DNA from: a virus
Length of the DNA stretch: 64,000 bases
IMG/VR virus record: IMGVR_UViG_3300031857_000133
Coordinates: 1 to 64,000 of that record
Reading direction: 5' to 3' (one strand)
Part shown: positions 18,723 through 25,695 of the stretch, piece by piece
How positions within the stretch are numbered: position 1 is the first letter of the stretch
Layout: each line of letters opens with the position of its first letter
Program-made: the position numbers and the translations under genes
The notes under the pieces: generated by a model
What the model saw: only the letters and a program-made list of their open reading frames with translations
Databases searched by the model: none
What the model was told of the DNA's origin: nothing

Positions 18723-18770
18723 TTTAACTCCAAATAATTGGGTAATTGATTACTTTTTAAAAATCTCTAC

Positions 18771-18777
18771 TATTTAG
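18771..18777 (-). promoter_or_regulatory. Late promoter motif CTAAATA before 15636-18722
   Basis: The minus strand reads CTAAATA within the 59-base gap between two structural genes, 48 bases before the start codon. The rest of the gap shows no ORF. Confidence 0.6.
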
Positions 18778-18781
18778 TCTT

Positions 18782-19264
18782 TTAGTCTCCGACCATAATA
18801 TCAAGCGGTCGGTAAGGATAAGTTCTTTGAACTGTATTTGCAATGCCTGGTACCACTCTAATTTGAATCGTTGAGCCATTTGGCACTGGCTCAGAGAAGC
18901 GAATTGTACCATCACTGTCTAACATGTAGCCACCGTCCGGTGCATAGATGTTTGTTATCCAAGTGTTTGACCCATATGTATTAGCATAGGGTTTCTGTAT
19001 CGTTCCATTTACAATAACCATCAAACTTGACGGATCTCTGACAGACACATTTGATGTGTTATATCTTAATGGAAAATTTAACGTATTTCCATCTGCCAGA
19101 TATGACACATCATCCAAATCATAATTAGGTAAAGTATCCGCTGAGATATTTTCTACAGTGATGACAGCATTCGCAATTTTGGTATTCGTGACTGCAAAAT
19201 TTGCCAACTTGTCAGTTGTGATTGCATTGTTGGCTATTCTAGCGGAGCCTATTGTCTGTAACAT
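18782..19264 (-). CDS. Small fibre-associated protein with beta module
   Basis: This gene encodes 160 residues. The N-terminus (ARIANNAITTDKLANFAVTN) carries the short stacked-strand repeats common at fibre joints. Residues ~55-150 form a beta module (LMVIVNGTIQKPYAN, GTIRFSEPVPNGSTIQIRVV) related to the ones in 19268-24580, 31973-32929, 34675-35223 and 51656-52597. It ends YPYRPLDIMVGD. It starts three bases after the giant fibre gene ends, so the two are probably one transcript. Confidence 0.75.
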   Translation of the reverse strand: MLQTIGSARIANNAITTDKLANFAVTNTKIANAVITVENISADTLPNYDLDDVSYLADGNTLNFPLRYNTSNVSVRDPSSLMVIVNGTIQKPYANTYGSNTWITNIYAPDGGYMLDSDGTIRFSEPVPNGSTIQIRVVPGIANTVQRTYPYRPLDIMVGD

Positions 19265-19267
19265 TCG

Positions 19268-22200
19268 TTAACCTCCAAATACAATAGACATTGCTATTGC
19301 CTTACCTGTTGATGCTGCCGTATTTGCCTGAATGAACGCCGCATTTGCAGTATTGAATGCTGCATTGACCGTATTTGAAACTGTATTTAATGTAGCGTTA
19401 GCACTGGCTTCAACATTCGCAATTGCAAGATTCGCTGTATTAGAAATGTTATTTGCTACATTACTTGAGTTGTATATTAAATTATAAAGTTGGTCATCTA
19501 ACTTTGACAGTGTAATTGAACCGTCTGGTATGACAAAAGCATTTGCGGTTGTGTACATTGTAATGACACGAACCAATTCACCATTAGCCGGTGCAGCATC
19601 AAATGTAATTGTTTGTTGTGTGTTATTGACTTCATACGATGTAATTGGTTGAATTACGCCATCAACAGAAACAATTAATACTTCACGTGCTTGTGGTAAG
19701 AAACCAAGATTGAATGTTGTAAAGTTACCATTTGCAACAGTTTCAAATGTTGATACTGAAACATTTGAACTGACATATTGAATATAATATGGATTAATTT
19801 TATCGTAACCAACAACACGAATGTTTTCATTATTACCAGGTGCGGTAACGAATGTAATCGTGTTTGTTGATGGATTGACAGTATATGCATCTTCAGGTTG
19901 TAAAATACCACCAAGAGAAACAAAGATAGCATTACCAGATTCAGGTCTGAAACCTAAGTTAAAGCCTTGAGTCACACCATCACCGATGCCGTTATACGAA
20001 ACAACAACAGCGCCAGCGGAATTCGCAACGTCTAAAAAGTATGGATTAACATTATTAAATCCAGCAACACGAATCTTTTCACCTACTGGTGGAGGTTCAT
20101 TAAACGAAATAGAATTGTTTGTACGATCTACTAAGTAATCGTCATTTTCCAACTGAACAATACCACCAATCGAAACAATGACAGCACTATTGGACGCTGG
20201 CGTAAATCCTAAAGCGTAAGTAGAAACTGCACCATTTGAAGTTGTGGCAAATGTTCTTACTTCGGCATTTGCACCAGTATTCGCCTTATCAAAAGCAGCA
20301 TTGGCTTGAATGAAGGCGGCATTTGCTTGACCACGAACCCAAGGATCAGATGCATTATTTGCAGCATTAAATGCCGATTGAGCAATAATAGTTGCTGCGT
20401 TAGCCTGAATGAATGCTGCATTTGCCGTGTTAAATGCAGGTTGTACTTGTGGTGCTACATTGTTTGCTGAAGCAAAAGCCGCATTAGCATGGTCAAATGC
20501 TGCATTAGCCTGTGTTGATGTTGCATTGGCTACAATGAACGATGCATTCGCTTGATTGTATGATGCATTTGCTTGAATGAATCCGCTGTTTGAGTGGAAG
20601 AATGCAGAGTTTGCTTGTACGAATCCAGAGTTGGCGTGATCAAAAGAAGCATTTGCTTGAATTGTAGTAGCATTCGCAACAATAAATGCAGCATTCGCAT
20701 AGTTGCCTGCCGCCACTGCTTTTCCGTCGGAAGTATTTGCAGCATCATATCCGGCATTCGCATGATGGAAAGCTGATTGTGCATGAAGAATGCCAGCGTT
20801 CGCTTGAATAAATGCAGCATTAGCAGTATGAAAAGCTGGCTGCACTTGTGGGAACACATTGTTCGCAGCAGCAAAAGCAGCGTTAGCGTGAACATATGCG
20901 CCATTGGCATATACACCTGCCGACGATGCATTCGCTTCGGCATTGTTGGCTTTATCAAACGAAGCGTTCGCTTGAATAAATGCAGCATTGGCAGTGTTGA
21001 ACGCCGGTTGTATTTGTGGAGCTACATTGTTTGCAGCAGCAAATGCTGCATTCGCATATGCGCCAGCAGACAATGCATTTGCATCAGCATTATTTGCTTT
21101 ATCAAACGAAGCGTTCGCATGTATAAATGCTGAGTTAGCATGTATAAATGCTGAGTTAGCAGTATCGTATGCTGGTTGTACTTGTGGGAATACATTGTTT
21201 GCCGCTGCAAATGCTGCATTGGCATGATCAAACGATGCATTCGCTTGAATGAATGCAGAATTACCTGTATTAAACGCTGCATTAGCAGAAGCAAATGCGC
21301 CGTTGGCATTTGCAAAAGCGGCATTAGCCATTGCAAGACCGGCATTGGCATTCGCAAACGCCGCATTTGCATAGTTGCCAGTTGAGTTTTGGCTTATGTA
21401 AGCGGCATTCGCATGGTCAAACGCCGAGTTGACATGAATGTATCCACTATTGGCATGAATAAATGCACCGTTAGCAACCGTGAATGCTGCATTGGCATAT
21501 TGACCAGTTGCATTCTGTGATTGATATGCAGCATTCGCATGATCAAATGCAGAATTAACATGAACAAATGAAGCGTTTGCTTGTATGAACGCTGAGTTGG
21601 CATAAGATGCGGCCGATGCTATATTGGTGTTCTGTGTTAGATTTACACCATCAATATTATTCGCTGATGCAAATGCCGCATTGGCTTGAATAAATGAGGC
21701 ATTAGTGGTGTTGTATAGAACTTTAATTACATTTGCAGAAGTCAGATTTGCAAACGTTAGATTACCTGCGCCATCAGTTCTAATATAATCATCGTCAGAA
21801 CCACCAGTGATGTGAACGTTTGCAACTGCACCTAACAGAACACTCTTTGAGAGACTTGCATCTACATTGGCACGAATATTGATTGTATTACTTGAACCGA
21901 TAATACGCATCTGTTCATTTTCATTATTCATACCACCAGCAGCAAGCACAACATCATTCTGTGGTAAGAATGTGCCTAATACAAGATCACCACCACCTGT
22001 TGATGTATTGCCATGTGTATACAGATAACCATCATTAGGTCCGACTAACGTAAATTCCGGATCGGCATGTTGACTACTGCCGATGCCCATGTCAATGTAA
22101 GTATCATCTTCAGTGCCATTATCAGCAGTAGCAACATAATCTCCAGATGCATCAGGACCATTGTTAATGTTCTGAATGTTTATCTGAGAATAATTATTCT

Positions 22201-24580
22201 CATTTGTTGATGCTTGGAAAACTGTGTGAGGTTGAAAATCAAATCCAACAGGAATACCTGCATATAATGCGTTATGTCCATTAGATGCGTAACCGAAAAA
22301 CTGACCAGTATTACCAGTAATTAGTAAAGATGTAGCATTTCCTACAAATGTAACATTACCTAAAACTGTAAGATTGCTTTGAATTGTTACATTACCAGAA
22401 ATCGTACCACCAGCAGAATTAAACTTGGTGTTTGAATTATCAAACGCTGCTTGTGCTAATATTGTTCCAGTATTGGCTTGATTGTAACCTGCATTGGCGT
22501 GAGCAAACGCAGCATTAGCCTCAATGAAACTGCTATTGGCATGTATAAATGCAGCATTAGCATACTGACCAGTTGCATTCTGACTTATATAAGCGGCATT
22601 GGCATAATCAAATGCTGCATTGGCTTGTATAAATCCACTATTGGCATGTATGAATGCAGCATTAGACTGAATGAATCCACTATTAGCATGTATAAATGCG
22701 GCGTTTGCATATTGACCTGTAGCATTCTGTGATTCATACGCACTGTTTGCATGAATAAATGCTGCATTAGCGTATTGACCAGTTGCATTCTGAGATTCAT
22801 ATGCACTGTTGGCGTGTATGAATGCAGCGTTTGCTTGAGTAAATCCGGAATTTGAGTGATCAAATGCCGCATTAGTTTGTATGAATGCACTGTTCGCATG
22901 AATGAACGCAGCATTAGCATACTGACCTGTTGCATTCTGAGAAATATAAGCAGCATTCGCATGGTCAAACGAAGCATTTGTTTTTATAAATGCCGAGTTA
23001 GCTTGAATGTATGCAGCGTTAGCGGCGGCGAATGCACCGTTGGCATTCGCAAAGGCAGCATTGGCTCTAGCAAAAGCACCGTTAGCATTTGCGAAGGCGT
23101 ATGATGTGTAGACGTACAGGTCTACTGTACCGTTTGCACCAAAGAAGTAGTTTGAGAAGATAGCATTAGCACCTGTAATGCTACCGTTTGAACCTGTTGT
23201 TGTTAATGTATTTGATGTAAGATTACCAACAACGACGACATCACCAGTAACTTGACCACCAACATTGGCATTCAGTGAATTGTTTGCACGAATAAATCCG
23301 GCATTGGCATGATTGAATGCTGCATTCGCTTGAATAAAGCCACTGTTCGCATGTATAAATGCCGCATTCGCTTGAATGAATCCAGAATTTGCATGATTAT
23401 AACCAGCATTTGATTTTGCAAAGGCACCATTGGCATTCGCAAAAGCAGCATTAGCAGCAGCGAAAGCACCGTTGGCATTTGCAAAGGCAGCATTGGCATG
23501 GTCAAACGCTGAGTTTGTTTTTATGAAACCACTATTTGCATGAATGAATGCTGCATTTGTTTGTATGAATGCTGAATTGGCTTGAATATATGCAGCATTA
23601 GCAGCGGCAAATGCACCGTTAGCGTTGGCAAAACCAGCATTGGCGTGATGATACGCAGAGTTGGCTTGAATAAAACCAGAGTTTGCATAACTACCTGAAG
23701 CATTCTGAAACTGAAATGACGAATTGGCATGGATGAATGCTGCGTTGGCTTGCTCAAATGCCGAGTTCGCACGAATGCCACTTGTATTCTGACTTGTGTA
23801 TGCAGCATTCGCATGTAAGTATGCCGCATTTACATGAAAGAATGATGAATTAGCTTGAATGAATCCTGAGTTGGCATGAATATATGACGCATTGGCCATT
23901 GCAAGACCGGCATTTGCATTGGCAAAAGCAAAGTTAGCATGTAAGAATGCTGAGTTTGCTTGAATGAATCCTGAGTTGGCATGATTAAAAGAAAAATTAG
24001 CATGTAGAAATGCCGAATTTGCTTTTACAAATGCAGAGTTGGCGTATGATGCCGGTGCTGAACCACCCAAATCATCATAGTTTATACCGTCATTCGTAAA
24101 TGTCCATTTATTATCAGTTTCATTCCATAACAAATAAACATTTGGCTGTGCGCCACGATCAATTTCAATACCTGCATTTAATGTCGGTTCACCCGATGGA
24201 CTGATTGCGGTATTCAGCGAAATAATATTATCACCGATTAATACAACAGGCACGTTAGCACCAATCGAACCACCAATGATACTCAGATTACCTTGAATGG
24301 TAACATCACCAGTAATCAAACCACCAACGTTAGCGTCTAATGAATTGTTCGCACGAAGAGAAGATGCGTTTGCTGTGTGTGAGACAGCGTTTAATCTTTC
24401 ATATGCAGAAATACTACGGATGTAATTATCCCAACCACCGATAGGAATATAACCTGTTCCATCTTGTGAACCAATGAATAATGTATTACTAGTGTATGAA
24501 TACGCCGGTTCGCCGACATTTAATGATGTTGGTGCGCTCGACGTTAGCGAACGTTTTATTTGAATTGGTGTATTTGCCAT
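19268..24580 (-). CDS. Giant tail fibre protein with 7-residue repeat arrays
   Basis: This gene encodes 1770 residues, the second longest protein here. Layout: ~1-175 a unique N-terminus (TPIQIKRSLTSSAPTSLNVG, INGDV-like segments); ~176-430, ~490-715 and ~960-1435 three arrays of a heptad [A-N-A/S-A/G-F-I-Q/H]; ~717-960 a unique beta domain with IPVGFDFQPHTVFQAS and DTYIDMGIGSSQHADPEF; ~1437-1720 three ~90-residue beta modules (FNLGF, VSxGGIxQ, ITFxxAP); the end is GKAIAMSIVFGG. With Phe at position a and Ala at position d the heptad fits a thin coiled-coil shaft. It is probably the long fibre; proteins of this type are common in aquatic T4-like phages. Confidence 0.85.
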   Translation of the reverse strand: MANTPIQIKRSLTSSAPTSLNVGEPAYSYTSNTLFIGSQDGTGYIPIGGWDNYIRSISAYERLNAVSHTANASSLRANNSLDANVGGLITGDVTIQGNLSIIGGSIGANVPVVLIGDNIISLNTAISPSGEPTLNAGIEIDRGAQPNVYLLWNETDNKWTFTNDGINYDDLGGSAPASYANSAFVKANSAFLHANFSFNHANSGFIQANSAFLHANFAFANANAGLAMANASYIHANSGFIQANSSFFHVNAAYLHANAAYTSQNTSGIRANSAFEQANAAFIHANSSFQFQNASGSYANSGFIQANSAYHHANAGFANANGAFAAANAAYIQANSAFIQTNAAFIHANSGFIKTNSAFDHANAAFANANGAFAAANAAFANANGAFAKSNAGYNHANSGFIQANAAFIHANSGFIQANAAFNHANAGFIRANNSLNANVGGQVTGDVVVVGNLTSNTLTTTGSNGSITGANAIFSNYFFGANGTVDLYVYTSYAFANANGAFARANAAFANANGAFAAANAAYIQANSAFIKTNASFDHANAAYISQNATGQYANAAFIHANSAFIQTNAAFDHSNSGFTQANAAFIHANSAYESQNATGQYANAAFIHANSAYESQNATGQYANAAFIHANSGFIQSNAAFIHANSGFIQANAAFDYANAAYISQNATGQYANAAFIHANSSFIEANAAFAHANAGYNQANTGTILAQAAFDNSNTKFNSAGGTISGNVTIQSNLTVLGNVTFVGNATSLLITGNTGQFFGYASNGHNALYAGIPVGFDFQPHTVFQASTNENNYSQINIQNINNGPDASGDYVATADNGTEDDTYIDMGIGSSQHADPEFTLVGPNDGYLYTHGNTSTGGGDLVLGTFLPQNDVVLAAGGMNNENEQMRIIGSSNTINIRANVDASLSKSVLLGAVANVHITGGSDDDYIRTDGAGNLTFANLTSANVIKVLYNTTNASFIQANAAFASANNIDGVNLTQNTNIASAASYANSAFIQANASFVHVNSAFDHANAAYQSQNATGQYANAAFTVANGAFIHANSGYIHVNSAFDHANAAYISQNSTGNYANAAFANANAGLAMANAAFANANGAFASANAAFNTGNSAFIQANASFDHANAAFAAANNVFPQVQPAYDTANSAFIHANSAFIHANASFDKANNADANALSAGAYANAAFAAANNVAPQIQPAFNTANAAFIQANASFDKANNAEANASSAGVYANGAYVHANAAFAAANNVFPQVQPAFHTANAAFIQANAGILHAQSAFHHANAGYDAANTSDGKAVAAGNYANAAFIVANATTIQANASFDHANSGFVQANSAFFHSNSGFIQANASYNQANASFIVANATSTQANAAFDHANAAFASANNVAPQVQPAFNTANAAFIQANAATIIAQSAFNAANNASDPWVRGQANAAFIQANAAFDKANTGANAEVRTFATTSNGAVSTYALGFTPASNSAVIVSIGGIVQLENDDYLVDRTNNSISFNEPPPVGEKIRVAGFNNVNPYFLDVANSAGAVVVSYNGIGDGVTQGFNLGFRPESGNAIFVSLGGILQPEDAYTVNPSTNTITFVTAPGNNENIRVVGYDKINPYYIQYVSSNVSVSTFETVANGNFTTFNLGFLPQAREVLIVSVDGVIQPITSYEVNNTQQTITFDAAPANGELVRVITMYTTANAFVIPDGSITLSKLDDQLYNLIYNSSNVANNISNTANLAIANVEASANATLNTVSNTVNAAFNTANAAFIQANTAASTGKAIAMSIVFGG
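20290..21700 (-). repeat. 21-bp heptad-coding repeat array (C)
   Basis: The third array inside the giant fibre gene. The coding unit is seven codons (21 bases) for A-N-A-A-F-I-Q variants, degenerate at third positions. It is interrupted by longer spacers such as AAFAAANNVFPQVQPAF. Boundaries are approximate. Confidence 0.7.
22440..23110 (-). repeat. 21-bp heptad-coding repeat array (B)
   Basis: The second array inside the giant fibre gene, with a larger unit visible: ESQNATGQYANAAFIHANSA, repeated nearly unchanged at least twice. Boundaries are approximate. Confidence 0.7.
23290..24055 (-). repeat. 21-bp heptad-coding repeat array (A)
   Basis: The first array inside the giant fibre gene, with units such as HANSGFIQANSAFL. 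It is separated from array B by a unique beta segment of about 60 residues. Boundaries are approximate. Confidence 0.7.
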
Positions 24581-24589
24581 TTGTAATTC

Positions 24590-24811
24590 TTAGAATAAAC
24601 CGCCGTCAAGTTTTTCTAAAACGGAGGTAGCAATTTTCATTTCAAAACGATTATTGGCCGAATTATAAACTAAAGAAAAACCATTCTCAACACCTTCTGT
24701 AGATACATCATTAATTTCTGCTAATGATACATTTGGTTTTGGTTTATAATTGGGCGATACAAGTGTTGTTCTATTTGGTTGAAAAACCGTAACTTTACCT
24801 AAATCTGGCAT
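24590..24811 (-). CDS. Small conserved fibre-region protein
   Basis: This gene encodes 73 residues. The sequence contains TTLVSPNYKPKPNVSLAEI and SLVYNSANNRFEMKIATSVL and ends LDGGLF. I recall similar short proteins next to fibre genes in T4-like cyanophages, without known function. It starts three bases after the end of the upstream Ig-like gene and ends nine bases before the giant fibre gene, so it is in the same transcript. Confidence 0.7.
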   Translation of the reverse strand: MPDLGKVTVFQPNRTTLVSPNYKPKPNVSLAEINDVSTEGVENGFSLVYNSANNRFEMKIATSVLEKLDGGLF

Positions 24812-24814
24812 GAC

Positions 24815-25150
24815 TTACCTCGTAACTGATGGAAGTACAACAGCAGTGCCTTCTACTACACGTGTCACAGAGTTATCAATCGAATTTCTGATAATTAGAT
24901 CATAAACATAACGACCGGGAGTTAGATTTGCTGTATTTGCAGCGGTCATTGATAGTGTAATTTGACCGTTAGCGTTGCCAGTAATTATTGCTGATAATGT
25001 GTTTGCTGATGAAGAATAATATGATTTGCGTAATTGAGCAGATGCAGAATATGTAGTGAGATTTACAGAATCACCTTGTGTATCATTTACTGTAACAGTT
25101 GATGTTAGGTTTGCACCTTGCTCAATGGTAATTTCTACGTAAGCAGCCAA
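24815..25150 (-). CDS. Ig-like/BppU-type small tail protein with TTG start
   Basis: This gene encodes 111 residues. The fold reads as beta strands: YVEITIEQGANLTSTVTVND, VNLTTYSASAQLRKSYY, GQITLSMTAANTANLTPGRY, VYDLIIRNS, ending VVLPSVTR. This resembles the N-terminal domain of BppU-like baseplate/fibre proteins; that link is recalled, not searched. The start is TTG at 25150: AAGGAG lies six bases upstream of it and no in-frame ATG occurs nearby, so a non-ATG start is supported. A CTAAATAC promoter lies 20 bases upstream, making this the first gene of the giant-fibre transcript. Confidence 0.8.
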   Translation of the reverse strand: MAAYVEITIEQGANLTSTVTVNDTQGDSVNLTTYSASAQLRKSYYSSSANTLSAIITGNANGQITLSMTAANTANLTPGRYVYDLIIRNSIDNSVTRVVEGTAVVLPSVTR

Positions 25151-25170
25151 GACTATCTCCTTCTAATTGT

Positions 25171-25178
25171 GTATTTAG
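25171..25178 (-). promoter_or_regulatory. Late promoter motif CTAAATAC before the giant-fibre transcript
   Basis: The minus strand reads CTAAATAC, directly after a terminator hairpin and 20 bases before a TTG start that has a strong AAGGAG. The arrangement terminator-promoter-ribosome site marks a clear transcription unit boundary. Confidence 0.7.
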
Positions 25179-25198
25179 TCAATCTTGTACCGCTAATA

Positions 25199-25222
25199 AA
25201 AAACCCCGACAAGCGGGGTTTT
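25199..25222 (-). terminator. Rho-independent terminator
   Basis: A GC-rich stem (CCCCG/CGGGG, extended by AAAA/TTTT) with a five-base loop is followed by a T-run on the minus strand. It lies about 20 bases after the stop of the 25243 gene. The A-run on the other side means it could also work on the plus strand. Confidence 0.85.
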
Positions 25223-25242
25223 CTTTATAATGAATAACAATT

Positions 25243-25644
25243 TTAAACTGGCTCTTCAGATGGACCAGGAGGCAATTCTTGCCAAGAAGTAGTATCTTCA
25301 TCCCACATATACATTTTTTTACCTTCACCGACACCATAATCTTCTGGTCGTGGTACAGGTGGATCCCAGTTTGCATCTTCATTGTTCAACACCCACGAAG
25401 GATATGGTTTAGGTGGAACGAATGCATCAAGTTCTGCATTGTATGAATAACCGATGCCTGCATAACGCTTGCGGAAGTTGTGATTGTATGATGTTTGTTT
25501 CCAATTGCCACCGAACAATCTTTGGCAGAAACCAATACCCATTTCTTCACGTTCTTGACCACTAGCGTCAAGCAGTTCATTGTTAGACACAACAATGACT
25601 TGTGTTACTACATTGTTTTCATCAAGTTGTGCAAAATGTGCCAT
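25243..25644 (-). CDS. Conserved phage structural-region protein of unknown function
   Basis: This gene encodes 133 residues. The sequence has AHFAQLDENNVVTQVIVVSN, FCQRLFGGNWKQTSYNHNFR, KRYAGIGYSYNAELDAFVPP and a Pro-rich end. I recall this pattern as a widespread conserved protein of marine phages with no proven function, encoded near fibre genes; fibre assembly or virion decoration are both possible. It forms a one-gene transcript: an exact TATAAATA promoter lies 36 bases upstream, GGAG precedes the ATG, and a terminator follows the stop. Confidence 0.85.
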   Translation of the reverse strand: MAHFAQLDENNVVTQVIVVSNNELLDASGQEREEMGIGFCQRLFGGNWKQTSYNHNFRKRYAGIGYSYNAELDAFVPPKPYPSWVLNNEDANWDPPVPRPEDYGVGEGKKMYMWDEDTTSWQELPPGPSEEPV

Positions 25645-25680
25645 TTGTAAAACTCCCTCTTTGTTTAAAAAGTTACTTTG

Positions 25681-25688
25681 TATTTATA
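25681..25688 (-). promoter_or_regulatory. Late promoter TATAAATA before 25243-25644
   Basis: The minus strand reads TATAAATAC, an exact T4-type late promoter. A second CATAAATA lies a few bases upstream, overlapping the stop of the glycine-rich gene. Confidence 0.7.
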
Positions 25689-25695
25689 AATCTAT

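Noticed and set aside
20530-23830. Alternative-frame open stretches within the giant fibre gene on both strands
   Set aside because: The 21-bp period keeps several frames open; the compositions are repetitive by-products of the real heptad frame.
20290-24055. Regular short repeats as a CRISPR array
   Set aside because: The period is 21 bases with no spacers, the units are degenerate at third codon positions, and the reading frame runs through.
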